From NCBI RefSeq assembly GCF_004745425.1, contig NZ_PGGK01000003.1, positions 124,001-188,000 on the forward strand: DNA of 64,000 nucleotides, read 5' to 3'. Below, piece by piece: positions 36,275 to 44,836 of the stretch. The stretch is from Methanolobus halotolerans (lineage in GTDB: Archaea; Halobacteriota; Methanosarcinia; Methanosarcinales; Methanosarcinaceae). Under the pieces are notes generated by a model, which searched no databases, was not told the DNA's origin, and worked only from the letters and a program-made list of their open reading frames with translations. A program made the translations under genes and the position numbers. The number at the start of each line of letters is the position of its first letter. Position 1 is the first letter of the stretch.

Positions 36275-36724
36275 TTAAGTTCGTTTTTTTAAAACACGTC
36301 TTATAGATTCATATGAAATGTTATCTATGTACTCTAATTCTACAACCTTATCAGCTAACAACCTAAGTGACCATTGACTATGACCTTTTGGTGGTTCAGA
36401 ACAGCTAAGTGCAATAATATGAGCTTCCAGATCTCCATCAATTTTCTTTTGATAGATCCTTTCATTTTCTTTACCATTTAAAGCAACATTCAAACCGTCT
36501 TCAACGAATCTCTTTTTAATACGATCTATCTTTCTCATACTAATATTAAGAACACTTGAAATCACTTCATTGGTATGTTTTTTCTTCTGAAACTCTCCTT
36601 CATCGCAATTCAATAGAATTAAGGCGTTTTGGTATTTTTGCGATTTATGCTTTCCTTTTGAAATTATTGATTCCAACTCATTTCTTTCTTCTTTAGTCAG
36701 TGTGACAATAAATTTTCTCTGCAT
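36275..36724 (-). CDS. IS630 transposase, N-terminal DNA-binding part
   Basis: From ATG 36724 (MQRKFIVTLTKEERNELESI) to TAA near 36275, about 149 residues with helix-turn-helix segments (EVISSVLNISMRKIDRIKKR, SQWSLRLLADKVVELEYIDN). The end VLKKRT runs into a run of seven A's; a +1 (or -2) shift there joins it to the catalytic frame (KK-ELKPWKR). The shift may be programmed or a mutation. Confidence 0.85.
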   Translation of the reverse strand: MQRKFIVTLTKEERNELESIISKGKHKSQKYQNALILLNCDEGEFQKKKHTNEVISSVLNISMRKIDRIKKRFVEDGLNVALNGKENERIYQKKIDGDLEAHIIALSCSEPPKGHSQWSLRLLADKVVELEYIDNISYESIRRVLKKRT

Positions 36725-36786
36725 ACATAAGATATATACAACATCATGCATATACATTACGGCATTCTAGATGTGACATGACACTA

Positions 36787-36813
36787 GCAATGGTGCCATC
36801 GAAAAAGGAATAA
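36787..36813 (+). pseudogene. Orphaned 3' end of the IS-interrupted regulator gene
   Basis: After the right-hand TA of the IS the reading frame of the regulator continues as GCA ATG GTG CCA ... GAA TAA (AMVPSKKE). Removing the IS and one TA copy restores KKKRRLAMVPSKKE. Confidence 0.75.
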
Positions 36814-36838
36814 CACCAGCCCCCGTGAGAAGGTAAGA

Positions 36839-37024
36839 GTGGACCACAATGATATACAAATATCTTCCCGGAACAAACTGCCGTATCTGCAGCGAGCAGA
36901 GCTGTTACTCTTTTGCAATACGACTGGTGGTAAAGAAACAACACTGAATAGGTGCACATCGCTACTTGAGCATAAATATGCCATCAATCTGGAGCATCTT
37001 AAGGCTCTCATGGAATACCTATGA
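36839..37024 (+). CDS. Small 61-residue protein upstream of the DsrEFH genes
   Basis: GTG start at 36839 with AAGGT five bases upstream. It encodes a soluble helical peptide (NKLPYLQRAELLLFCNTTGG, INLEHLKALMEYL) and its TGA overlaps the ATG of the dsrE-like gene (ATGA at 37021), so it is the first translated member of that operon now that the IS separates it from the regulator. One Cys. No family recognised. Confidence 0.5.
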   Translation: MDHNDIQISSRNKLPYLQRAELLLFCNTTGGKETTLNRCTSLLEHKYAINLEHLKALMEYL

Positions 37025-37403
37025 AAGACAGCGCAGTGAAGACACTGACGGTCATACTCACGGACGGGCCTTATATATCCGAGTATGCAGAGATGGGATA
37101 CAAGACCGCAAGATCTGCTTTGAAACAACAGCATAAGGTGAATATCTTTCTCTACCTTGATGCAGTACATATTCCAAAAAAAATCAGGACCCCGCGTTCT
37201 TTTCCAGCTCAGGCGAGTTTTTCGGCGAGCTTGTGATGTTGGGAGCGCAGGTGGAAGCCTGTTCACGATGTGCTACAGCGCGTGGATATGCACCAGGGAA
37301 TGGTACCAGTAAAGACTATATCTGCGGAATTGAGATCACAAGCCTTTACAGGCTGGCAGAAATGATAAAAGAGAGCGACAAGGTGGTGTCACTGTCAGGA
37401 TGA
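37021..37403 (+). pseudogene. DsrE/TusD-like gene with a frameshift in an A8 run
   Basis: The first frame reads MKDSAVKTLTVILTDGPYIS and KTARSALKQQHKVNIFLYLD up to HIPKK; at the A8 run near 37176-37183 the frame must change by one base to continue QDPAFFSSSGEFFGELVMLG, EACSRCATARGY and SLYRLAEMIKESDKVVSLSG. The joined protein (about 127 residues) has the DsrE fold with a conserved Cys pair (CSRC). Intact relatives carry sulfur as persulfide in tRNA thiolation or sulfur metabolism. One extra A would repair it, so a read error is possible. Confidence 0.7.
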
Positions 37404-37727
37404 AATCGGTTTTCTATATGCTGGACTGTGCTCCTTATGGAAATGAGAAAGCTTTCGGTCTGCTCAATGCAGCTGTAGTGAGTATCAATATGGACATTAC
37501 AGTGGGTTTGTATGCAGACGGTGTTTACCTTGCACTGGCAGGACACCTGTAATCCCTAACCTTTCAGATATCATCTATGCCTATCCGGAGATACGAGTTC
37601 TGGCCCATGAGCCCTCAATAATGGAGCGAGGACTGCTGACCCGGGCCTTATAGAGAGAATAGAGTTAATGGATGAGGGCAGGTTCCTTGAAGAGACCCTG
37701 ATACATGATGTGGTATTATTCCTGTGA
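37400..37727 (+). pseudogene. DsrF/TusC-like gene with two frameshifts
   Basis: ATG 37400 overlaps the stop of the dsrE-like gene. Pieces: MKSVFYMLDCAPYGNEKAFG and LLNAAVVSINMDITVGLYADG to about 37548, then NLSDIIYAYPEIRVLAHEPS in a second frame, then ERIELMDEGRFLEETLIHDV in a third, ending at TGA 37725-37727. Joined it is a DsrF/TusC-like protein of about 108 residues. Two separate breaks make real decay more likely than for the dsrE-like gene. Confidence 0.7.
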
Positions 37728-37736
37728 GGTATGATA

Positions 37737-38075
37737 ATGAGCAAAGTACACCAGAAAAAGCGATCATATGAAAACGGAGGGATCCTGAAGGATGTATTCT
37801 TGCTTACCAAATCTCCAGATCATGTTCGGACCAGGCTTTGCTGGAGACTGATAACACAGTCAGAGAATGTGGTCCTTTATCTGACCGGAGATGGAGTCTA
37901 CAATCTGTTATGCCCATCCGTTCAAAAACTTCCACCGAAGAAAATCTTAGTCTGTAAAGAGGACCAGAAAGCAAGAGGCGTGCAGATTGAAGGGATTGTG
38001 ATAACACTTATCGATTTCTATGACCGGATGATAGAAGACATAATGGATGAGAAAAATAAAGTCTATGTATTCTGA
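37737..38075 (+). CDS. DsrH/TusB-like protein
   Basis: About 112 residues from ATG 37737 (GAGGT six bases upstream; ATG 37731 is an alternative). DsrH-like blocks: VFLLTKSPDHVRTRLCWRLI, VVLYLTGDGVYNLL, KKILVCKEDQKARGV and the ending NKVYVF. The usual Cys in the CKEDxxARG block is present. In DsrEFH/TusBCD complexes this subunit helps relay sulfur. Here its two partners are frameshifted, so its function is doubtful. Confidence 0.75.
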   Translation: MSKVHQKKRSYENGGILKDVFLLTKSPDHVRTRLCWRLITQSENVVLYLTGDGVYNLLCPSVQKLPPKKILVCKEDQKARGVQIEGIVITLIDFYDRMIEDIMDEKNKVYVF

Positions 38076-38182
38076 AACAACATCCATTAGTAAAATATCC
38101 TACTTCAGACAGTAAGAACAATTGCTTAGGTATATATCCCAGTATTTACAAAATAATTTGAAATAGCAAAAGGTGACAAAAA

Positions 38183-40117
38183 ATGCACTATGGACTTGGG
38201 ATTGATGCAGGTGGAACGTATACGGATGCTGTGCTCATACAGGGTTCTGACGGAGCGGTTGTTGATTCAAAAAAGGCCTTTACCACATACCCGGATCTTC
38301 AGAGGGGGATAAGAAAGGTACTTGATTCTCTTGACCAGGATTTTCTGAAAGATGTGAACCTTGTTTCCGTTTCTACAACACTTTCCACCAACTCCTTACT
38401 AGAGGGTACGGGTGCACCTGTAGGCCTCATACTTGTGGGAGAACACATCGTTGAAAAGGACCTGCCCACAAAGTATGTTAAGTGGATATCCGGGGGGCAT
38501 GACACCCGTGGTGACGAAGAATACCCCCTTGACCTGGATTCGGTCAGGGACTATGCAAAACAGACAAAGGAGTCAGTATCGGCATTTGCGGTATCCGCAT
38601 ACTTTGGAGCACGCAATCCGGAACATGAACTGAAGGTAAAAAAGGTCATAACAGAGATTACAGGAATGCCTGTGGTCTGCGGGCATGAACTTTCCCAGGA
38701 ACTCGGTGCATATGAAAGAGCTGTTACTGCTGTCCTGAATGCACAACTCATACCTATCACATACCATTTCGTGAGTTCCGTAGTGAAAGATGTCAAAAGC
38801 CGGGGAATTGAAGCCAAGATGCTCATGCTCAAATGTGACGGTTCTGTGTATAACATCGAGGATGCCATGGAAAGACCCATCGAGACTATTTTCTCAGGAC
38901 CTGCAGCAAGCCTGCTTGGTGCTTCGTATCTTTCAAAGATAGAAACATGTGCAGTTATTGATGTTGGTGGAACCAGTACGGATGTATCCATGCTTCACCA
39001 GGGTGTGCCTGAGATAAGTTCTTCCGGAGCCGTTGTCGGCGGCTGGAAAACAAGGGTCAGGGCAATGAAAATGGAAACTTCGGCAACCGGAGGAGACAGT
39101 CATGTCTGGGTAAAGGATGAAATGATCTGTATAGGTCCCAGGAGGGTGATCCCTCTATGTGTTGCGGCAAGCATCTATCCGGGATTCAGTAATAAACTGA
39201 AGAAGAGCAGGATAATCTCAAGAGCTCAGCTTGACGAGAACAACCAGCCTGCAAAGTTTTTCGTGGCCACGAATTATGAGGCCATAGGTCTTAACGAACA
39301 GGAGAAGGCAATTCTGTCAGTTGTAGGGGATGATCCGATTTCCACAGCTGAGATGGCACTGTCCCTCAAAAGGCATCCTTCTTCGGAAATCCTGGATTCC
39401 CTGATGAACAAAAGACTACTGCAGGCTATAGGTTTTACTCCCACCGATGCCCTGCATGTGCTTGGCCTGTATAATGAATGGGATACTTCCACTGCAGAAA
39501 CGGGTGCTGTCAGCCTTTCAAGGTATGTGAGGGAAAACAAACACGGTTTCTGTATGTCCGTGAGGGAGAAGGTAGCAAAGAATATGGCTGCGGACCTGAT
39601 GTCCTTTATCCTGCCTCATCATCCGCAGGACATGATAGCGGACCTGCTGAACAGTACATATCCTGCAAAATTCAAGGTGGAGATTCCTGTTGTATTGCTC
39701 GGTGGACCCGTGAAAGCATACGCTGATGAATTGCGCTCGGTCATTGATGCAGAGGTGATAGTCCCGGATTTTGCAGAGGTCGGCAATGCAGTAGGCGCCC
39801 TGGCAGGAAAAGGTGTCAAGAGAATTGAGATCTCAATAGTGCCTGCATCAATACAAAATCCCGATGAGGATTTCCTCGTGTTCTCTCCTGTTGGAAGGGA
39901 GCGTTTCCAGGCATATGAAGATGCTGTGGCATTTGCAACCCAACTAGGAAAGGAACTTGTCCTTGACTACGAAAAAAGATGCGGTATACTTGAGCAAGAC
40001 ACGAAGATAACTGTTTCCAGAAAGACCCATTCGCCTGACAACTGGTCCCATCCACCCCTTGAAACAAAGGTTACAGTCGTCGGTGTCGGAAATCCTATGA
40101 TGGTATTAAAGGAATAG
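38183..40117 (+). CDS. Hydantoinase/oxoprolinase-family (HyuA-like) ASKHA ATPase, copy 1
   Basis: 644 residues. ASKHA-fold ATPase: N-terminal GIDAGGTYTDAVLI (phosphate-1), SVSTTLSTNSLLEG, central ETCAVIDVGGTSTDVSML (phosphate-2) and a late AEVGNAVGALAGKG. Family members hydrolyse cyclic amides using ATP (HyuA, OxoA) or act as activators; many archaeal ones have no known role. A second gene of the same length and strong similarity lies at 50583 inside the methyltransferase module. AGGTGA precedes the ATG. Genes beside it are DsrH-like upstream and an ArsR downstream on the other strand. Confidence 0.88.
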   Translation: MHYGLGIDAGGTYTDAVLIQGSDGAVVDSKKAFTTYPDLQRGIRKVLDSLDQDFLKDVNLVSVSTTLSTNSLLEGTGAPVGLILVGEHIVEKDLPTKYVKWISGGHDTRGDEEYPLDLDSVRDYAKQTKESVSAFAVSAYFGARNPEHELKVKKVITEITGMPVVCGHELSQELGAYERAVTAVLNAQLIPITYHFVSSVVKDVKSRGIEAKMLMLKCDGSVYNIEDAMERPIETIFSGPAASLLGASYLSKIETCAVIDVGGTSTDVSMLHQGVPEISSSGAVVGGWKTRVRAMKMETSATGGDSHVWVKDEMICIGPRRVIPLCVAASIYPGFSNKLKKSRIISRAQLDENNQPAKFFVATNYEAIGLNEQEKAILSVVGDDPISTAEMALSLKRHPSSEILDSLMNKRLLQAIGFTPTDALHVLGLYNEWDTSTAETGAVSLSRYVRENKHGFCMSVREKVAKNMAADLMSFILPHHPQDMIADLLNSTYPAKFKVEIPVVLLGGPVKAYADELRSVIDAEVIVPDFAEVGNAVGALAGKGVKRIEISIVPASIQNPDEDFLVFSPVGRERFQAYEDAVAFATQLGKELVLDYEKRCGILEQDTKITVSRKTHSPDNWSHPPLETKVTVVGVGNPMMVLKE

Positions 40118-40220
40118 AAGAGGAGAATAACTGTAAACGTTGATCTATGTTAATCATGGAAGGGATGAGTAGGCGAGATAGAATATGTTAGAAATCCCTT
40201 TGTATTCGCAAAGAAAGCAG

Positions 40221-40565
40221 CTAAGAGTGGATCTGGTTCTTTCTGTCAAGCATAGGCCGTACTTCCGGGTTCAATTGATAGTATGTGTATCTTGAGCTTT
40301 TGAATGATCTGACAACTCCACTCTGTCTCATGACTGAGAGGTGATGGGACACAAGGTTTTGTTTTTCTCCTGTTACATGGACCAATGCTCCAACACAATA
40401 ATCCTGTTCCAGAAGATAATACGCGATCTTTAGCCTTATAGGGTTGCTAAGCACCTTGAAAACATTACACAGTTTGTTTATTTCGTTTTCGTTTATGATA
40501 ATCTCTTTTTCTAGGCTTTGTTCCCATTCCTTTTTCATATTCTCATCAGCAGGACAGCATCTCAT
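40221..40565 (-). CDS. ArsR/SmtB-family regulator with N-terminal CC
   Basis: 114 residues. Winged helix: KLCNVFKVLSNPIRLKIAYY, then EKQNLVSHHLSVMRQSGVVR. Cysteines: MRCCPAD at the start, KLCNVF and DYCVGALV in helix 3, which could bind a metal or metalloid. It is divergent from the USP-acr3 operon, whose control region contains a matching inverted repeat. Confidence 0.85.
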   Translation of the reverse strand: MRCCPADENMKKEWEQSLEKEIIINENEINKLCNVFKVLSNPIRLKIAYYLLEQDYCVGALVHVTGEKQNLVSHHLSVMRQSGVVRSFKSSRYTYYQLNPEVRPMLDRKNQIHS

Positions 40566-40614
40566 AAAGTTATGATGAGAACTGTGCCATATATACTTTG
40601 CACATCAAATCTTC

Positions 40615-40643
40615 TTGATATGAAACATTTATCGTTATATCAA
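40615..40643 (+). promoter_or_regulatory. Inverted repeat in the arsR / USP-acr3 divergent region
   Basis: TTGATAT at 40615-40621 and ATATCAA at 40637-40643 form perfect 7-bp arms with 15 bases between. It lies 50 bases above the ArsR start and 130 bases before the USP gene, so it is a reasonable operator for that ArsR. Its sequence differs from the TTTCAAA-type sites. Confidence 0.4.
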
Positions 40644-40771
40644 AAGCCTGTTAATTTATTATGTAACTGAAACAAATTGAAACAAATACTATGTTATAAG
40701 TAGAGTTATGCAAAAAAATATGATTCAAAAATATCCCAGTTAATCTAAGTTCAAATAAAAGTGGGAATAGC

Positions 40772-41626
40772 ATGATCAGGACCATACTTGTACCTACGGA
40801 TTTCACCATTGAGAGCGAAGAGCTCCTTTCCTGCATAGGTGAGCTTAAAAGCTCCGGGCTGGAGAAAGTTATATTGTTGCACGTTGTGGACATCTTCAAG
40901 TCCCAGGGACTTGCACCCATGTTCGAGGAGAATGCAAACAAGAGGATAGAAGAATACAGGCAGTTGCTGGAAGAAATGCAAGTCAATGCCAGTACGATCG
41001 TAGTTGAGGGGGATGTCAAAAAGACGATCGCCCGAATCGCAGATGAAGAAAATGTAGACTGTATTGTCATGGGCGCAACCACTTCAGGGTTGATCAAGGG
41101 TCGGCTAACAGGCAGGACAACTGAATACATAGCCCGCAAGTCAGGAAAAATAATCCTCATTGAAAAATATGATACACTGAGGGAAACTGAAGAAGAGACC
41201 TATAGAAAAGCATGTTCTGCAAAGTTCTCGGAAATAATGCTTCCTGTTGATTTCTCTGAGAATTCAAAGAAGATCCTGGAAGAGATCCGGCATCTGAAAG
41301 ATATCATTCATGAGATAGTATTTGTACATGTGATAGAGAGTGCAAAGAACAATGATGAACTCGAAGACAAGAAAAAGGAAAGTATGTCTCTTCTCTCTGA
41401 AATGGGAAAAGAATTTGAGGATGAACATGAGGTCAAATACATAATAGGCGAAGGCGAGGCTTCAGAAGTAATTGACAGGCTTGCGGAAGAAATGGATATT
41501 ACACTCATAGCAATGACAACTCATGGGATAGGCTCTTTTAAGGATATACTACTGGGAAGTACTGCTGAGAGTCTGCTCCGGAGAACAAAGAAGCCTATAT
41601 TGCTGGCTCCTGCAGATGAAAGGTGA
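40772..41626 (+). CDS. Double-domain universal stress protein
   Basis: 284 residues with two UspA domains. Domain 1 (1-140): TILVPTDFTIESEEL and MGATTSGLIKGRLTGRTTEY, close to the ATP-binding Gx2Gx9G(S/T) pattern. Domain 2 (150-284): IMLPVDFSENSKKI and ITLIAMTTHGIGSFKDILLGS. Such proteins bind ATP or sense stress. It overlaps the acr3 ribosome binding site (stop at 41624-41626), so the two are translationally coupled; this ties the stress protein to arsenite export. Confidence 0.9.
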   Translation: MIRTILVPTDFTIESEELLSCIGELKSSGLEKVILLHVVDIFKSQGLAPMFEENANKRIEEYRQLLEEMQVNASTIVVEGDVKKTIARIADEENVDCIVMGATTSGLIKGRLTGRTTEYIARKSGKIILIEKYDTLRETEEETYRKACSAKFSEIMLPVDFSENSKKILEEIRHLKDIIHEIVFVHVIESAKNNDELEDKKKESMSLLSEMGKEFEDEHEVKYIIGEGEASEVIDRLAEEMDITLIAMTTHGIGSFKDILLGSTAESLLRRTKKPILLAPADER

Positions 41627-41631
41627 TAGTG

Positions 41632-42687
41632 ATGGAAGAAGAGCGAGAACTTGATTTTTTCAGTAAATACCTGTCCATATGGGTAGCTATCTGTATTGTG
41701 CTAGGTACTTTGATAGGATATTTGTTCCCTTCCTTTGCACAATATCTTAGCAGCATTGAGGTTGCAAATGTCTCAATCCCGATCGCAGTTGTTCTGCTGA
41801 TAATGATGTATCCGATAATGCTCAAGATAAACTTCGAAGAGGTACTGAATGTCAAGAAGAATTCAAAACCTCTGACATTGACACTTATTGTCAACTGGGC
41901 GATCAAACCTTTCACAATGACATTTACTGCCTGGTTTTTCATGAGCGTTCTTTTTGCAGATCTCATACCACCGGTTCTGCAGGAAGAATATATTGCAGGT
42001 ATGATCCTTCTCGGGCTTGCGCCATGTACAGCCATGGTCCTGGTATGGACCTACCTGGCAAGAAGTAATATCAACTACGCACTTGTGCAGGTCTCTGTGA
42101 ACGACCTGTTAATACTGGTACTGTTCGCCCCGCTGGGAGCACTCCTTGTAGGAGTGACAACAAGTTTTCCGGTTCCCATAATGACAATATTCTTTTCAGT
42201 ATTGTTCTATGTGGCGATCCCTCTTTCCCTTGCGGTCATAACAAGACATACAGTAATAAAAAAAAAAGGGGTTTCCTGGCTTGAGAACAGTCTCATCAGA
42301 AAGATCGAATGGGTAACCCCGGCAGGACTGCTGATAACACTTATCCTCATATTTATATTCCAGGGAGATAAGATAATCAACTATCCGCTGCACATAGTGT
42401 TAATAGCCATACCCCTGATCATTCAGACGTACCTGATATTCTTCATAGCCTACATTGGAGCCAGAAAACTGAAAATACCCTACCGTGAAGCTGCACCCTC
42501 AACTTTCATCGGTGCCAGCAATTTCTTTGAGCTGGCAGTGGCTGTAGCTCTTATACTGTTTGGAGCAGGTTCTGGAGCCACGCTGGCAACTGTTGTGGGT
42601 GTGCTGGTCGAAGTGCCTGTAATGCTGCATCTGGTCAGCATCATGAAAAGTAACAAAGCAAAATTCGAATTCGAACCTCTTGCCTGA
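41632..42687 (+). CDS. acr3: Acr3-type arsenite efflux transporter
   Basis: About 351 residues with ten membrane helices. Key block GLAPCTAMVLVWTYLARS with the essential Cys of Acr3, the N-terminal YPIMLKINFEEV and the C-terminal FIGASNFFELAVAVALILFG with the conserved Glu. It pumps As(OH)2O- out using the proton gradient. ATG 41632 is preceded by AGGTGAT; GTG 41623 is a less likely start. Divergent ArsR nearby. It is the intact arsenite exporter here, while arsA has decayed. Confidence 0.95.
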   Translation: MEEERELDFFSKYLSIWVAICIVLGTLIGYLFPSFAQYLSSIEVANVSIPIAVVLLIMMYPIMLKINFEEVLNVKKNSKPLTLTLIVNWAIKPFTMTFTAWFFMSVLFADLIPPVLQEEYIAGMILLGLAPCTAMVLVWTYLARSNINYALVQVSVNDLLILVLFAPLGALLVGVTTSFPVPIMTIFFSVLFYVAIPLSLAVITRHTVIKKKGVSWLENSLIRKIEWVTPAGLLITLILIFIFQGDKIINYPLHIVLIAIPLIIQTYLIFFIAYIGARKLKIPYREAAPSTFIGASNFFELAVAVALILFGAGSGATLATVVGVLVEVPVMLHLVSIMKSNKAKFEFEPLA

Positions 42688-42870
42688 AAGGCGAAAGAAG
42701 TCCATATAGCTGAAGGTTGCCTGCTAAAGGACAAATTTCTGCTTCAATATGGAAGATTTCCTCCCTTTATTTGAGAATCCATTTTTTGAACTTTTTATTT
42801 TTTAGAGTACATTTGTATTAATATTGAGCTGCAAATACTTATATATCTGTGGTATTGACATTATAAGTGC

Positions 42871-42886
42871 TTCAAAAACATTTGAA
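42871..42886 (+). promoter_or_regulatory. ArsR-type operator before arsF-arsG
   Basis: TTCAAA, four bases, TTTGAA at 42871-42886 is the same palindrome, with the same spacing, as the sites before the permease operon at 25.4 kb. A TATA-like CATTATAAG lies immediately upstream at 42859-42867. The site would block transcription start. Confidence 0.6.
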
Positions 42887-42917
42887 ATTGCATGTGATGT
42901 AATATGAAGGTGCCTAA

Positions 42918-43364
42918 ATGAAAAGAGTGTTATTCATTCTGATTATCCTGATCCTGCTTTCATCTGGCTGTGTCGAGAACAGTGAATCGAATACTGCACC
43001 AGCCATTGATGAAAAACTGGAAACAGCTCCCCACATCGAGGTTATCCATTTTCATGGGACAAATCAATGTTACAGTTGCCAGGCAGTAGGAGCTCTTGCT
43101 GAAGAAACAGTGAATACCCATTTTGCTGAGGACCTTGAATCCGGGAAACTTGTCTTCATGCATGTGAACAGCGACCTCCCCGAGAACAAGCAACTTGTTC
43201 AAAGATACGGAGCAGCATATTCCTCACTGTGGATAGGCACGTATACTGGAGAGGATTTTTCTGCTGAACAGGATGTGAATGTCTGGTATCTGATAAATGA
43301 CAGGGGCAAATATATGTCATATTTAAGTGAAGTCGTAGACGAAAAGCTGGAAGGTCTTGAATGA
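42918..43364 (+). CDS. arsF: ArsF-family lipoprotein with thioredoxin-like fold
   Basis: 148 residues. Lipoprotein signal with lipobox SSGC (Cys about residue 17), then a thioredoxin-like domain with CYSC (FHGTNQCYSCQAVGALAEET). It matches the ArsF family, first described with ArsE and ArsG as part of a nitroaromatic-arsenical reduction and efflux system in bacteria. The start codon is 30 bases after an ArsR-type operator. Its stop overlaps the ATG of arsG. No ArsE is seen. Placement outside the membrane suggests it passes electrons with the ArsG membrane protein. Confidence 0.8.
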   Translation: MKRVLFILIILILLSSGCVENSESNTAPAIDEKLETAPHIEVIHFHGTNQCYSCQAVGALAEETVNTHFAEDLESGKLVFMHVNSDLPENKQLVQRYGAAYSSLWIGTYTGEDFSAEQDVNVWYLINDRGKYMSYLSEVVDEKLEGLE

Positions 43365-44074
43365 CCGATATTATGACCTTTATGCAATCCATGGGGACCA
43401 GTGATATCCCGTTGGTTGCCGCATTCTTCATAGGTCTGATGACCGCTGTGAGTCCGTGCCCTCTGACAACCAAAATAACGGCAATAGCATATATCTCGAA
43501 AAAGATCGATCATGGAAGGCACGTAATGGCTGTTGGTATGATCTATACACTTGGAAGGATGACAGCATATGTGCTTGTAGCATCATCTATCCTCTGGATA
43601 GGACTGAACAGCCAGAATATCGCCTTACTCCTGCAGAAAAACGGGGAACTGTTGTTAGGTCCGTTTATTCTCCTTCTTGGAGTACTCATGATCACGGCTG
43701 ACAGATTACCTTCTTTCAAAGGCTGGGGTGTAACCAGTACACTGGGCGAAAAACTAGGGGAAAAAGGATATGCAGGTGGCTTTCTGCTTGGTTTCATTTT
43801 TGCTCTTTCGTTTTGTCCTTTCAGTGCTGTGTTGTTCTTTGGCATGCTTATTCCTGTCGCACTGGCTGCAGGAGATCCAATAATCATCCCTTCGGTATTT
43901 GCAATCGCAACAGCTTTACCTGTATTGTTTTTCTCGATGCTTCTGGTGTATTCTGTATCTAGAGTAGGAGAATTCGTCAATAAAATCCATTCGATAGAGA
44001 GAGGTATGAGAATACTGACAGCACTTATTTTCATAATTGTAGGTTTGTACTATTCAAGACTCTTGTTTATGTAA
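43361..44074 (+). CDS. arsG: ArsG-family CcdA/DsbD-like permease
   Basis: 237 residues with six to seven membrane helices. CcdA-like blocks with paired Cys: GLMTAVSPCPLTTKITAIAY (first Cys) and FALSFCPFSAVLFFG (second Cys), Pro-rich as in thiol-relay membrane proteins. It belongs to the ArsG group reported to export aminobenzylarsenicals. Overlaps arsF by four bases. Whether it moves an arsenical or electrons is open. Confidence 0.8.
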   Translation: MTDIMTFMQSMGTSDIPLVAAFFIGLMTAVSPCPLTTKITAIAYISKKIDHGRHVMAVGMIYTLGRMTAYVLVASSILWIGLNSQNIALLLQKNGELLLGPFILLLGVLMITADRLPSFKGWGVTSTLGEKLGEKGYAGGFLLGFIFALSFCPFSAVLFFGMLIPVALAAGDPIIIPSVFAIATALPVLFFSMLLVYSVSRVGEFVNKIHSIERGMRILTALIFIIVGLYYSRLLFM

Positions 44075-44836
44075 GAGTTGACTTGGTTGTAAAAATTTCG
44101 TGTTTTATCATAGCACATCTTGAATATCCATGCACCCAGTTGATATTGTTCCCTGACAAAGAAATTTAATGTTCATACTTCTTTTGTGTTTCTTTTTTGA
44201 ATGTCCACTCCATCAAAGGTATCATTGCATCTCTAACTTCAATACAATCCTCTGTCAATGAGTCTGTTTCAAAACTTCACTCATAGCTTTTTCCAGCACA
44301 TCATAAAACACGCAATATCTAACAGTCCTTAGGACCCCTGTCCCGTAGAGTTCGTGCGTTCGGATCGCATCCCCCCCGCACCAAATTTTTTTGTATACTG
44401 CATATAAAAAAGTGCACATATGCAAATTAAATTTTATATGGTATGAGTAAGGAACTACCTGTTTTATCTGTAGAATGAATTGAGATTTCAACGAAAACCC
44501 AGATTTATTAATACAGATAAAAGTCTTGCTAAAATTTGTTTTTGCTGTAAGTTTTGTCTACAATATACTCTTTTACACCATAAATATAATGTATCAGGAA
44601 TTTACAGGGATGCATAGATAGGTTTAATGTGTTTGTATCTCCTAACTACTATCGCAGGTTAAATTAATGTATTAGCAGGAATTAAAACAAATATAAAAAT
44701 GAGTCATTCTATAATTTTCGTATGGTTATCTTATGAATCTCTCAACAAAGAATCATTTAAAAAAATAAAGCGATTTTTATAGGAAAATAGTTTTTGAGTA
44801 AATAAGAACTTGCAATGAACTTCAACTGGGACAAAT
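44075..44836. other. Long spacer at the border between arsenic region and methyltransferase module
   Basis: 760 bp without a gene. It holds a tRNA-Leu 3'-half remnant (44328-44383) with a T run behind it (44386-44392), then about 440 bp of very AT-rich DNA before the sensor kinase gene. TATA-like text near 44677-44705 may be its promoter. Confidence 0.5.
44328..44383 (+). pseudogene. Degenerate 3' half of tRNA-Leu
   Basis: From CTTAGGACCC (the anticodon loop of tRNA-Leu UAG) to CCCGCACCA the sequence follows the intact gene at 24077-24161, with small changes: an extra C after AGGACCC, GTCCCGTAGAG in the variable arm, TTCGGATC in the T-loop and extra C's in the acceptor. The 5' half is absent. 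CCA follows the acceptor. The unit begins at the anticodon loop, as many archaeal attachment sites do. Confidence 0.8.

Larger units (their letters stand above)
35582..36784 (-). mobile_element. IS630-family insertion sequence, 1203 bp
   Basis: Terminal inverted repeats begin GTGTCATGTCACAT at 35582 and end with the reverse complement ATGTGACATGACAC at 36784. The element is flanked by TA on both sides (35580-35581 and 36785-36786), the target duplication typical of IS630/Tc1-like transposons. It encodes a DDE transposase in two frames on the minus strand. It sits inside the 3' end of a regulator gene. Matching perfect ends suggest a recent insertion. Confidence 0.92.

Noticed and set aside
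44255-44491. Minus-strand open frame containing GGDAIRTHELYGTG
   Set aside because: It is a translation of the tRNA-Leu remnant and flanking DNA, a well-known false protein pattern.
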